Shown piece after piece: positions 30,338 through 38,617 of a stretch of DNA of 64,000 nt; position 1 is the stretch's first letter, and each line of letters starts with the position of its first letter. Both the position numbers and the translations under genes were made by a program. The notes beneath the pieces were generated by a model. The model did not search any database and was not told where the DNA came from. It saw nothing but the letters and a program-made list of their open reading frames with translations. The DNA lies in NCBI RefSeq assembly GCF_029714205.1, contig NZ_CP121648.1, positions 2,790,001-2,854,000 of the forward strand, given 5' to 3'. The stretch is from Methylobacterium sp. CB376 (GTDB taxonomy: Bacteria > Pseudomonadota > Alphaproteobacteria > Rhizobiales > Beijerinckiaceae).

Positions 30338-30781
30338 ATGACCGACGAGATGATGAGCCTGCGCGGGCTGCTGGAGAAGAGCGCCGACGCGGACCTGCTG
30401 CGCGAGATGATCGGCTTTGCCGCCGAGCGGCTGATGGAGTTGGAGGTGGGCGGCCTGACCGGGGCGGCCCATGGCGAGAAGAGCGCTGAATGGTTGGTCC
30501 GGCGCAATGGCTACCGTGACCGGGACTGGCAGATGCGGGCCGGCACGGTGGAGCTGCGCATCCCGAAGCTGCATAAGAGCTCGTACTTTCCGGCCTTCCT
30601 GGAGCTGCGGCGTATGGCCGAGAAGGCGCTCACGGCGGTGATCCAGGAGGCCTATATCCAGGGCATCTCGACCCGCTCGGTCGATGATCTCGTTCAAGCC
30701 ATGGGCGGCACCGGCATGTCAAAGAGCCAGGTCAGCCGGCTCTGCCAGGTATCGACGAGAGCTATGCGGGAGATTGGGTGA
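30338..30781 (+). pseudogene. IS256-family transposase, N-terminal part
   Basis: Encodes the first 138 residues of an IS256 transposase: '[20 protein letters not shown]', '[20 protein letters not shown]' and '[20 protein letters not shown]', up to '[10 protein letters not shown]'. Beyond this the homology stops and the frame ends a few codons later, so the DDE catalytic domain is gone. The break is followed by the 5' end of another IS. Confidence 0.9.
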
Positions 30782-30924
30782 CGCGAGCGGCGTGAAGGCG
30801 GCGTATCGAGGCGGGTGTCGAGCCTGCCAGAATCTCTCATCGAGAGCGAGATGGGGTGGACGGACCGTGGCGGCAGCGACGTATCACGGTGCGTTGGTTC
30901 AACCTCAATCGAAAGAGCGCCCCG

Positions 30925-30967
30925 ATGACGAACACACTGGTTGGCCTCGATACGGCAAAGTCTGTGG
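30925..30967 (+). pseudogene. IS110-family transposase, first codons only
   Basis: 'MTNTLVGLDTAKSV' is the standard start of another IS110-type transposase, preceded by about 130 bp of probable IS110 left-end sequence. After 14 codons the sequence changes to the end of an IS3-type element, which apparently inserted here. Confidence 0.6.
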
Positions 30968-31012
30968 GTTTGGAGTTGACCCGCTTTGGTGGAGCGGTGG
31001 AACGCTTGCGGG

Positions 31013-31212
31013 TCAGGGGTTAGCGAGCATCTCCTGTTCGTAGCGGACGGGTGAGCGATAGCCGAGCGCGGAGTGCAGGCGCACGGGGTTGTAGAAGCCC
31101 TCGATGAAGGTGAACACGGCCATGCGGGCCTGCGCCTGGGAGGCGAAGCGCCGGCGGTCGAGCAACTCGCACTCCAGCGTCGCGAAGAATCTCTCGCACA
31201 GTGCGTTATGGG
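31013..31212 (-). pseudogene. IS3-family OrfB, C-terminal piece
   Basis: Minus-strand sequence 'ALCERFFATLECELLDRRRF' to 'FYNPVRLHSALGYRSP' is the C-terminus of IS3-family OrfB with the catalytic Glu. The upstream part of the same gene continues at 32516-32593 on the other side of an inserted IS110-type element. Confidence 0.88.
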
Positions 31213-32515
31213 ATGGACGCCTCCCGCTCCGCGCCCAGGTTGGGCGAGACCGAGAGGGAGAAGAGCCATGCAGATGCTCGCGATCGATCTGGCCAAGCAG
31301 TCGTTTCACGTTCACGGCGTCGATGCCGATGGTCAGGTGATCTCCCGGCGCGTCGGGCGCACCAAACTTCCGGCGCTGGTGGCCAGCCTCGCCCCGAAGG
31401 TGATCGCCATGGAGGCTTGCGCCACGGCCCATCATTGGGCGCGAGCTTTCCTCGCGGCCGGGCATGAGGTTCGGCTGATCAACCCGCGCTTCGTCAAGCC
31501 GTTCGTGCGCGGCTCGAAGAACGATGCCGTCGACGCCGAGGCGATCTTCGACGCCGCCTCACGTCCCACGATGCGGTTTGTGCCTGTGAAGTCGACCGAG
31601 CAGCAAGACCTGCAGTCGCTTCATCGCGTCCGCGATCGGCTGGTCTCGCAACGCACGAACCTGATCAATCATACCCGTGGGCTCCTGGCTGAGTACGGCC
31701 TCATCTACCCGAAGGGTGCGGCCCGCTTTCCAGCGCGTGTGCGGGCGGAACTTTCCGAGGCGGGACTGTCGCCGATGGCGCGAGCCACCTTCGCGGCCCT
31801 GCTCGACGAGTTGGAGACCCTGGAGACGCGGCTTGAGCGGCTCGACGATCAACTTCGGGCGATCTGCCGCGAAGACGTCGTCTGCCGCCGCCTGATGACG
31901 TTGCCTGGCGTGGGCCCGGTCGTCGCCACCGCCCTCAAGGCCAGCGTCGGCGATGCCCGCCAGTTCCGCTCAGGGCGCGAACTCGCGGCCTGGATCGGCT
32001 TGGTGCCGCGACAGTACTCCACCGGCGGCAAGCCGCACCTCGGGGGCGTCGGACGCCGGGCCAACCACTATCTGCGGCGCCAACTCGTGCACGGCGCCCG
32101 CGCGGTCGCCTTGCGCCTGGCCACGAAGACCGATCCGCGCTCACGCTGGTTCCAGGCGGTGATCGACCGGCGCGGGTTCAACAAGGGGATCGTGGCGATG
32201 GCCAACAAGACCGCGCGGATAGCCTGGGCGATGCTGAGGCGCGAGGAGGATTACGCCCGCGCCTGACGCGGGCGACCGAGATCGTCGCGCGAGCGGCGAT
32301 GCGTGCGAGGTGACCGACGATGGCGACACGGCGTGGGCCGCCGCTTCCGATCCTGACCTACGACACGGCCTTCGAGGCCGCTAGCGTTATGAGGACGGAA
32401 GAAGCGGACCCCATCGAGGCCAGGGGCGTGATCGCTCCACCGACAGGCCGGATAGATTCACGCACCCAAGGTCGTGGTCGTCGCTGAGGAATACCTTGCC
32501 GCGGGAGGCGTCCAT
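31213..32515 (+). mobile_element. IS1111-type IS110 element inserted in an IS3 element
   Basis: 15-bp perfect inverted repeats (ATGGACGCCTCCCGC) lie at 31213-31227 and 32501-32515, the arrangement of the IS1111 subgroup of IS110. The flanks join into one IS3 OrfB frame ('SVGDAYDN' then 'ALCERFF'), which fixes the insertion borders within a few bases. Confidence 0.87.
31268..32266 (+). CDS. IS110-family transposase (IS1111 subgroup)
   Basis: A 332-residue DEDD transposase: 'MLAIDLAKQSFHVHGVDADG' (Asp), 'VIAMEACATAHHWARAFLAA' (Glu), 'RGSKNDAVDAEAIFDAASRP' (Asp pair), and the C-terminal 'LMTLPGVGPVVATAL' with 'LAAWIGLVPRQYSTGGKPHL' holding the conserved Ser. The start was placed at the ATG at 31268 after a GAGAAGAGC ribosome site; earlier in-frame sequence belongs to the interrupted IS3. 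It looks intact. Confidence 0.93.
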   Translation: MQMLAIDLAKQSFHVHGVDADGQVISRRVGRTKLPALVASLAPKVIAMEACATAHHWARAFLAAGHEVRLINPRFVKPFVRGSKNDAVDAEAIFDAASRPTMRFVPVKSTEQQDLQSLHRVRDRLVSQRTNLINHTRGLLAEYGLIYPKGAARFPARVRAELSEAGLSPMARATFAALLDELETLETRLERLDDQLRAICREDVVCRRLMTLPGVGPVVATALKASVGDARQFRSGRELAAWIGLVPRQYSTGGKPHLGGVGRRANHYLRRQLVHGARAVALRLATKTDPRSRWFQAVIDRRGFNKGIVAMANKTARIAWAMLRREEDYARA

Positions 32516-32593
32516 AGATTGTCGTAAGCATCACCGACCGAGCCCATCGAGGGCCGCACCCCTGCCTCGCGGCAGCGGCTGCCAAAGGCCAGC
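32516..32593 (-). pseudogene. IS3-family OrfB, internal piece
   Basis: Reads 'TSLAFGSRCREAGVRPSMGS' and then 'VGDAYDN' on the minus strand, the second-Asp region of IS3 OrfB. A stop and then the left end of an IS30 element follow, so the 5' two thirds of the gene are missing. Confidence 0.85.
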
Positions 32594-32651
32594 GAAGTCT
32601 AGTGGGTGGATTCAAGTGGTCGTCGCAACGGCTTGGCGGAGGGCGGTTGTG

Positions 32652-34097
32652 ATGGCAGGTCGGCGGCGTTCGGATCGGGCACTTCGCGAGAAGCTGCGGT
32701 CACCGGGTCGTCCCGGGGTCGGTCTGCGCGAGACGCGGCGGGGGTTCTGGGCGTTCCTCGCGCAGGGTCTCTCCAGCGAGGTCGCAGCGATGAAGCTCGG
32801 GATCTCGCCACCGGTCGGCTCGCGGTGGTTCCGGACAGCAGGCGGAATGGCACCTTCCCACCTGTCACCATCATCCAAGTCGCCTTCTGCGCGCTACCTG
32901 TCGTTGGCTGAGCGGGAGGAGATCGCGATCCTACAAGCGCAAGGTCACGGGGTCCGGGACGTCGCTCGGCGTCTGGGACGGGCGGCGTCGACCATCTCGC
33001 GGGAATTGCGCCGCAATGCGGCGACCCGCAGTGGCGGCCTGGACTATCGCGCCACGACCGCGCAGTGGCACGCTGAACGCGCGGCACGCCGGCCCAAGCC
33101 AGCAAAACTGGCGGGGAACGCAGCGCTGCGGACGTACGTGCAGGAGCGGCTCGCCGGAACTGTCGCGACACCGGGCGGGAGCGCTCTGCCTGGCCCTAGC
33201 GTTGCCTGGAAGGGACGGCGGCACGGGCGACGCCAGAGCCGGCGATGGGGTCGATCCTGGAGTCCGCAGCAGATCGCCGAGCGCCTACGGCTCGACTTTC
33301 CGGGCGATACGACGATGCGCATCAGTCACGAGGCGATCTATCAGGCGCTCTACATCCAGGGCCGGGGCGCGCTGAAGCGTGAGCTGACCGCGTGTCTTCG
33401 CACAGGACGGGCTTTGCGTGTGCCGCGGGCCCGCAGCCTGGGCCGAGGCAGGTCGTTCGTCACCCCCGAGGTGCTCATCAGCGAGCGTCCGCCCGAGGTG
33501 GAGGACCGCGCGGTGCCGGGGCACTGGGAAGGAGATCTGATCCTGGGTCTGAAGAGTTCGGCGATCGGGACCCTGGTCGAGCGCACGACGCGCTTTACGA
33601 TGCTGCTGCATCTTCCGCCGATGGACGGCCATGGGGTGACACCGCGTGCGAAGAACGGCCCGGCGCTGGCGGGGCACGGGGCCCAGGCGGTGCGCGAGGC
33701 GATCGCCGGCACGATCGCGCGCTTGCCCGAGCAGCTGCGGCGCTCGTTGACCTGGGACCAGGGTACCGAGATGGCCGAGCACGCGCGCTTGCGGATCGAC
33801 GCGGGTCTGCAGGTCTACTTCTGCGATCCACGCTCACCCTGGCAGCGGGGGACGAACGAGAATACGAACGGGTTACTGCGACAGTACTTCCCGAAAGGAA
33901 CGGATCTGAGCGCCCACAGCGCGAACGATCTTGCTGCTGTGGCCGCAGCCCTCAACAGCAGACCGCGCAAGACGCTGAACTGGAAGACGCCGGCAGAGGC
34001 GCTCGACGCTGTGCTGGCTGTAGGGTCTGGGGAGATCATTTCACCGCGGCCAAGGCCTGATCGATGCGGTAGTCCGGATGACGGATGCGCGCTTTAG
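32652..34097 (+). CDS. IS30-family transposase with altered C-terminus
   Basis: The protein of 481 residues has an N-terminal helix-turn-helix ('YLSLAEREEIAILQAQGHGV' and 'DVARRLGRAASTISRELRRN'), then the DDE domain with 'VPGHWEGDLILGLKSS' (Asp), 'LTWDQGTEMAEHARL' (Asp) and 'QRGTNENTNGLLRQYFPKG' (Glu). After 'NWKTPAEALDAVLA' the frame runs into sequence of the adjoining IS481 element, so the last residues are foreign and the right end of the IS30 is probably lost. It may still be expressed but is unlikely to be mobile. Confidence 0.88.
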   Translation: MAGRRRSDRALREKLRSPGRPGVGLRETRRGFWAFLAQGLSSEVAAMKLGISPPVGSRWFRTAGGMAPSHLSPSSKSPSARYLSLAEREEIAILQAQGHGVRDVARRLGRAASTISRELRRNAATRSGGLDYRATTAQWHAERAARRPKPAKLAGNAALRTYVQERLAGTVATPGGSALPGPSVAWKGRRHGRRQSRRWGRSWSPQQIAERLRLDFPGDTTMRISHEAIYQALYIQGRGALKRELTACLRTGRALRVPRARSLGRGRSFVTPEVLISERPPEVEDRAVPGHWEGDLILGLKSSAIGTLVERTTRFTMLLHLPPMDGHGVTPRAKNGPALAGHGAQAVREAIAGTIARLPEQLRRSLTWDQGTEMAEHARLRIDAGLQVYFCDPRSPWQRGTNENTNGLLRQYFPKGTDLSAHSANDLAAVAAALNSRPRKTLNWKTPAEALDAVLAVGSGEIISPRPRPDRCGSPDDGCAL

Positions 34098-34998
34098 CGG
34101 GGTCGAAGAGGGCTTCCACCTCTTCTCGGAGCGGCGTCTGGTCCGAGCGTTCAGCCACCCGGTCGATGGGAGATGCGCCATCAAGCGCCGAATGGGGGCG
34201 GCTCCAGTTCCAGTGATGCTGCCACTCGGCCACGCGGTCGGCGATGTCCGCGGATTTCGGATCCACAGTGGTCCAGAACTCCTCAAGAGCGGCGCGATGG
34301 CTGCGCTCGACCTTGCCATTCAGATGGGGCGATCGTGGCGGGATCGGGCGGAACTTGATGCCCCAGTCGATCAGCCGCTGCTGCACAGCCTCGGCAAAGA
34401 ATTCGCGTCCGCGGTCGGTCTGGATCCGCTGAATGGCAAACGGCATCTCCTCGATCACGCGGTCGAGAAAATCGAGAGTGTTCGCGGCGGTCCGGCGTGG
34501 ATAGATCCCCAACACGGCGTAGCGCGAGCAGTCATCTATGGCGGTGTACTGGTACACACCCGGGCAGATTTTGCAGACGTCCATCTGCACCCGATCGCCC
34601 GGCACGGGTCGACTATAGCGGAGCTTCCCTCTGACGCGCCGCCGCGGTCGCTTGAGCACTTGCTCGCCGTGACGGACGAGCACGCGATGGATGGTGTCGA
34701 GCGACAGCGTCAGATCGTGCTGACGGACGAGCTCATTGCGGAGCTGCTTGATCCCGAGCTTGCGGTCGCGTCGGAGGCTGAGGATCAGCGTCTCGTGCTC
34801 TGCAAACACCTTCTGAGCTGCCAAGCGTCGCGGACGGCGGCTGTGTTCCACCAGCCCAGCTGGACCAGCGGCCTGATACCTCCGCCACCACTTGCGCAAC
34901 GTCGGGCGTGAGATGCCGCAGCGGCGGCAAACGAGGCCGGCGTCGCCGGTCTGGGCATAGAGTTCAATCCATCCCAGACGCGCCTTCGTCAGATCCAT
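34036..34998 (-). CDS. IS481-family transposase
   Basis: A 320-residue transposase: an N-terminal helix-turn-helix ('CRRCGISRPTLRKWWRRYQA'), then the DDE core with 'GDRVQMDVCKICPGVYQYTA' (Asp), 'IQRIQTDRGREFFA' (Asp) and 'PRSPHLNGKVERSHRAALEE' (Glu). The ATG at 34998 gives 'MDLTKARLGWIELYAQTGDA', a standard IS481 N-terminus; the upstream open frame is only read-through over the tRNA repeat. The gene overlaps the end of the IS30 frame tail-to-tail. Confidence 0.93.
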   Translation of the reverse strand: MDLTKARLGWIELYAQTGDAGLVCRRCGISRPTLRKWWRRYQAAGPAGLVEHSRRPRRLAAQKVFAEHETLILSLRRDRKLGIKQLRNELVRQHDLTLSLDTIHRVLVRHGEQVLKRPRRRVRGKLRYSRPVPGDRVQMDVCKICPGVYQYTAIDDCSRYAVLGIYPRRTAANTLDFLDRVIEEMPFAIQRIQTDRGREFFAEAVQQRLIDWGIKFRPIPPRSPHLNGKVERSHRAALEEFWTTVDPKSADIADRVAEWQHHWNWSRPHSALDGASPIDRVAERSDQTPLREEVEALFDPAKARIRHPDYRIDQALAAVK

Positions 34999-35140
34999 GG
35001 CCGTGTCTCGCGTTGGCTGGGGATCTGATGGACAGCGCGTGCCGCGCTGCCCACAGCTCCACAGCAGAAGCAGCAATCGGAATGCCAGATCGGCCGGGAG
35101 CGCGGACGGCGAGATTGAAACGATGTCGCCGAACCTCACA

Positions 35141-35184
35141 CATAATCCTTGTGTCGGGGGTTCGAGTCCCTCCTCCGCTACCAC
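35141..35184 (+). repeat. attR-like direct repeat of the tRNA-Met 3' part
   Basis: Exact 44-bp copy of 18138-18181. No 5' half of the tRNA precedes it, so it is not a tRNA gene. It marks the right end of a 17-kb insertion, or a junction between two tandem insertions, because the integrase remnant lies outside it. Confidence 0.9.
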
Positions 35185-35249
35185 TTAAGTTTCTGATTTA
35201 TCATATCTTTCCTCCATTGAACCCGGTCCCGTGGCCGGGTTTGACAGTT

Positions 35250-36021
35250 TCAGTTGCCGGGTTCGACAACACCGGTTCGCCGCCTGTTCACCTCGGCGTC
35301 GAAACCCGTGACCACCCCGCGCATCTTCGGGCGCAGCTCCGCGCCCTTCGCGTCGTGGCGCGCCATCTCGAGCGTCTTCTGGCCAAGCGCGTCCGCGATC
35401 GTGCGCTCGTCGTGGCGGATTTCCCGCAGGATCACGGCCACGGTGTGCCGCAAGCCGTCGAGCGTCAGGCCCGGCCCGACCGTGCCCGCCTTCTCCAAGC
35501 GCATTCGGATCTGTCGCCGCGAGGCCCGGAAGCCGTTGAGGGTCCACGGCGTGCCTGCCGAGCTGGTCCACGGGGGCGTGGCACTGTGCTGGGGCGCCAC
35601 GTCGAGGATCGCCGCCAGCGGGCTCGGGACGGGCCAGAACACTGGCTCGCCTGTCTTGGCCCGCCGCGTCGCGATCTCGCCCGCGCGATAGAAGCTGCGG
35701 GGCAGGGTGAGGGCAGGCGCCATGTGCGGCGGCATCGCATCGAGGACGGCGTGGCGGTCCTCGTCGGACCAGGGCCGGTTGCGCTCCGGCGCGCCCCGCT
35801 TTTGGCGGATGTCCTTGATCCCGGCCGCCGGGTTGTCGGCGAGGTGGCCGCGCTCCGAGCCCCAGCCGAACAGGATGGAGAGGACCGCCCTCACGTCGTT
35901 GCCGAATCGCCGGCCCTTGCTCTCGGCCGCCTTGTCCCGGATGCGCACCACCAGGGGGCGATTGAAGCGGGCCAGCGCCGTGTCTGCGATCGGGCGCAGG
36001 TAGCCGAAGATCTTCTGGCAA
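35250..36021 (-). pseudogene. Tyrosine recombinase (phage integrase) remnant
   Basis: The minus strand encodes an integrase-like protein from 'GYLRPIADTALARFNRP' to the C-terminus. The N-terminal arm-binding part is missing. The expected 'YTGLREGD'-type box I with the first catalytic Arg is deleted ('APALTLPRSFYRAGEIATRR' joins across it). Box II 'LTLDGLRHTVA' is present, but the catalytic Tyr near 'LGQKTLEMARHDAKGAEL' is Asp. With Arg and Tyr gone it cannot recombine DNA. It probably derives from the enzyme that inserted the island at tRNA-Met. Confidence 0.85.
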
Positions 36022-36112
36022 GGTGAAGGCTGGTGCGGGAGAGCACACCAGTTCAACGCAACGATGTTTACCGTCATGTCCGTCGCAACAAATTTACGCC
36101 GAGGAGTGAAAA

Positions 36113-36334
36113 ATGCGCGTTTCCAAAGACTCCTTCCACAGCACCGAAGCACATCAGGTTGCTAAAGAGCAGAACGCGCACCTTGCCGAGCAGATTAAAG
36201 ACGATGATTTAGACGCAGTAGTAGGCGGTGCACTTCAAGTTAAATTTGGATCGGAAGCCACGCAGAATTACAAGCCGGGCGGATTCAACGGCGTCTATGG
36301 GCTTATATACTTCATCAATTCCATACCGAGATAG
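36113..36334 (+). CDS. Small peptide precursor with double-glycine leader (RiPP-like)
   Basis: A 73-residue peptide. Residues 1-39 look like a bacteriocin/Nif11-type leader: charged, helical, and ending in 'IKDDDLDAVVGG'. The remaining 34 residues ('ALQVKFGSEATQNYKPGG' and onward) are a small, mostly neutral core without Cys. A GAGGAG ribosome site sits six bases before the ATG. Leader-type sequences of this form are cleaved after GG by C39-type exporters. No such exporter or modifying enzyme is in the window, so the product and its maturation are unknown. A second such gene lies 295 bp downstream. Confidence 0.65.
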   Translation: MRVSKDSFHSTEAHQVAKEQNAHLAEQIKDDDLDAVVGGALQVKFGSEATQNYKPGGFNGVYGLIYFINSIPR

Positions 36335-36488
36335 TTATCGCGGACAATGCCGCGCGGGCTGGAGAGCCTGACCGCATGAAGCGGCACACACCGCGGATGC
36401 CCCGCGGCGTTGATGGCGCGGCGGGGCTTTGCCTCGTAGACCTCGGGCCGTCCCACCCGTGCGGGGCGGCCTTTTCACGCTGCGCCTG

Positions 36489-36536
36489 AGGCTCGGCACG
36501 GCAAAGGCTCGGCACGGCGAAGGCTCGGCACGGCAA
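36489..36536. repeat. Three tandem 16-bp repeats
   Basis: Three contiguous units AGGCTCGGCACGGCAA (middle copy with GA in place of AA), between the two double-glycine peptide genes. Confidence 0.85.
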
Positions 36537-36628
36537 GGCGACGGTCCAGATCCGCCCGCGAGCTGAAGTCGGGCCGTCGCGCCCGAATTCATACCTTCTC
36601 AGACCGATGACAAGCTCGGGAGATGACC

Positions 36629-36868
36629 ATGTCTCAGGCCAAGACTCCTTCTCAAGGTAGTGGCTCGCCGGTCGAGGATCTCGCTCCTATGCGAGACGCG
36701 GAGCTTTCGGAAGAACAGCTTGAGGCAGTGGCTGGCGGGGCGATCCGCGGAAGCGGATGCCTGACGCCGAATACGACACCATACATAAGGAGATTTGAAG
36801 AACTAACGGCTCCGGAAGGGTCGCAAAGCTCTGGCAGTGGTGGCGGCAAGGGGATTTGGAGCAACTGA
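36629..36868 (+). CDS. Second double-glycine-leader peptide precursor (RiPP-like)
   Basis: A 79-residue peptide with a 37-residue leader ending 'DAELSEEQLEAVAGG', the textbook double-glycine form, and a 42-residue core rich in Gly, Ser and Thr with one Cys ('AIRGSGCLTPNTTPYIRRF'). The ATG at 36629 was preferred over 36623 because the GGGAG ribosome site abuts the latter. The core is unrelated to that of the first peptide, while the leaders share the hydrophobic/acidic pattern before GG. Possibly two substrates of one exporter encoded elsewhere. Confidence 0.65.
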   Translation: MSQAKTPSQGSGSPVEDLAPMRDAELSEEQLEAVAGGAIRGSGCLTPNTTPYIRRFEELTAPEGSQSSGSGGGKGIWSN

Positions 36869-37464
36869 TATTTGCTCCGATCGAGAATACGGGACGTCGT
36901 CTACAACGTCCCTCGTCTCATGATCGCTGAAGCTCGTGGAGCCCCGGCACCTGCTCGCCGATCCATCGCCCACCCGAAGCCGCCCCCACCTCCCCGTTTT
37001 CGGGGAGGCTCGACCGCTGCCCCAGCTCGCCCAAAAGCAAAGCCTAGGCGGAAGCCTCCTGCTTATGGGCGAGCAGAATCGGGCGGAGACCGCTTCGCCA
37101 CTTGAGGCAGCCCTGAAGGAGCTTCGGAGAAGTGTCGGTGCCTGATGCGAAGTGCCCAGCGGCAACCGTCATCAAGCTGCCGGCACGGCGCTTGGCAGTA
37201 TCACCGCGGGCTTCTCCTGCGCCGTCGTGCCCTGCACCGGCCCACGAGACGGCACTATGCTCCCACGAGGCTGCGCAACCCCCCAACCGTCACATCAGCT
37301 AGCGTCAAAACAGAGGCTGCTGCTCTGGGCTTTGTCGGAGTGCGACAGAGCACCCCAGCTTGGCATGATGATGATCTACAGTCGTCTTGTCAGAACGACG
37401 CCGCGGCGGAGCGAAAAATAAATTTCTACAAAGATGAACGTCAGAATGTGGCGGGTGAGGGGTC
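36869..37464. other. Gap without supported genes
   Basis: About 600 bp. A small inverted repeat (GGGACGTCGTCTACAACGTCCC) just after the second peptide could be a terminator, at 36891-36912. Several short frames exist but none shows family-like sequence or a good ribosome site. Confidence 0.5.
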
Positions 37465-37719
37465 ATGACCGTTAAGTTAATCGCCGTCAGCATTGGGCTG
37501 TCCGTCCTGGCGCTGGCCTCTCCAGCGGTGCCGCTGGACATGGGTACGCTGGCGGAGCAGCGCGCCTGCACGCCAGACGCGATAAGCCTCTGCGGCAAGC
37601 ACATCCCGTATCCGGGACGGGTGAGGGCGTGCCTCCTGAGCAAGAGGGAAAGCCTGAGCCCGGCGTGTCGTTCGGCAATCGCGTCCTATGAGGCAAGGAC
37701 CGCAGCGCCCCGCCAGTGA
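37465..37719 (+). CDS. Small secreted four-cysteine protein (GLG1-like repeat)
   Basis: An 84-residue protein with a signal peptide (about residues 1-20) and a mature part with four Cys in the pattern C-x7-C-x12-C-x11-C: 'CTPDAISLCGKHIPYPGRVR' and then the last two Cys. This resembles the cysteine-rich GLG1-type repeat ('DVxRLC...GRIxxCL...LSxxC'). It probably acts in the periplasm or outside the cell; no function is known. A paralogue with identical Cys spacing is at 62074-62340. GAGGGG precedes the ATG. Confidence 0.75.
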   Translation: MTVKLIAVSIGLSVLALASPAVPLDMGTLAEQRACTPDAISLCGKHIPYPGRVRACLLSKRESLSPACRSAIASYEARTAAPRQ

Positions 37720-37764
37720 GCCTAGGACCGCAGCGCCCCGCAAACGTCGGCGCAAGCACTCGCA

Positions 37765-37882
37765 ACACGTTTTCCGGAAGTGATCTTCCGGAAGACGTGT
37801 GACACGCCCGCGCGGCGCTTGAGCGAAGCCGACATCCGCATGGCCGAAATGGGAGATGGCGAAGCCATCAATCGGATGTCGT
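37765..37882. repeat. Dispersed intergenic repeat, copy B
   Basis: A long hairpin at 37765-37800 (arms with CTTCCGGAAG, one wobble) is followed at 37806-37882 by a tail that matches copy C at 52286-52364 with few changes, including CGACATCCGCATGGCCGAAA and GGAGATGGCGAAGCCATCAA. Hairpin arms differ in sequence between copies; the tail is conserved. Confidence 0.8.
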
Positions 37883-38060
37883 GTAAGCCGTGCCAATCCG
37901 CCCCGATCACCGCGGCCTCTACCGGATCGACTGGCCGCAACTCGCGGCCGTGATCCGCTCGCCGCGCGAGGCCGTGCCATTCGCATAAGGGCGAGCATGG
38001 GACGAGAAGAGCCCGCCACGGCGGGGACCGGGCGGGCTAAGACGTTCATAGGCGCCCATT

Positions 38061-38108
38061 GATCTGTCGCCCCAAGGATCTGTCGCCCCAAGGATCTGTC
38101 GCCCCAAG
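38061..38108. repeat. Three perfect tandem 16-bp repeats
   Basis: GATCTGTCGCCCCAAG occurs three times without a gap about 80 bp from the stop codon of the universal stress protein gene. The copies are identical, suggesting recent expansion. Confidence 0.9.
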
Positions 38109-38185
38109 TTGGACTTGGTCCTCTCAGGCCAGCGTGATCGCGCCGAGAGGATCAACCCTGGCGGCCTTTGATGAGGCGCGGACGG

Positions 38186-38617
38186 TCAGCGGTAGATTAA
38201 AACGGGCAATTTGGAGTGCGTGAGAACCTTCATGGTCTCGCTGCCAATAACGAGGGCAGAAAAGCCACGACGGCCATGCGAGGCCATGGCGATGAGGTCA
38301 CAGCCGCGGGCCTCGGCGGTTTCGATGATGGCCTCATACGGTTGCCGGTCCTCGACTTTCACGACCTCGCAAGAGACACCGACCCGCTTGGCTTCCTGCT
38401 CGGCCTCTGTGAGACGACGATCGGCGTCGGCATGTGCATGGCGCGTGAACTCATCCACGTATGGGTTTGAGGCCCCCAAAGGCAATGCCGGGAACCGCGC
38501 GACTACCGTGAGCACCGTCACCTTTGCACCGACAGTCTTGGCGAGCGACACGGCGTTCTTTACGGCCGAGGCGGAAATCGACGTCCCGTCAGTCGGGACA
38601 AGGATGTGCTGGTACAT
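38186..38617 (-). CDS. Universal stress protein (UspA family)
   Basis: A 143-residue single-domain UspA-type protein. 'MYQHILVPTDGTSISASAVK' is the standard N-terminus, and the ATP-binding signature reads 'MASHGRRGFSALVIGSETMK', fitting G-2x-G-9x-G-(S/T). The ATG at 38617 was chosen because it gives this N-terminus and has GGGAGAG upstream. Such proteins aid survival under stress or energy limitation. It is monocistronic, within an accessory patch. Confidence 0.93.
   Translation of the reverse strand: MYQHILVPTDGTSISASAVKNAVSLAKTVGAKVTVLTVVARFPALPLGASNPYVDEFTRHAHADADRRLTEAEQEAKRVGVSCEVVKVEDRQPYEAIIETAEARGCDLIAMASHGRRGFSALVIGSETMKVLTHSKLPVLIYR

Noticed and set aside
35141..35184. Second tRNA-Met gene
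   Set aside because: Only the 3' 43 bases are present; the upstream sequence does not form an acceptor 5' strand or D-arm.
37145..37468. Small frames with several Cys before the Cys-rich secreted protein
   Set aside because: No ribosome site, no signal peptide and no repeated Cys pattern.
37477..38091. 204-codon minus frame over the Cys-rich gene and repeat copy B
   Set aside because: It is antisense to a gene with signal peptide and ribosome site and reads through the intergenic repeat.
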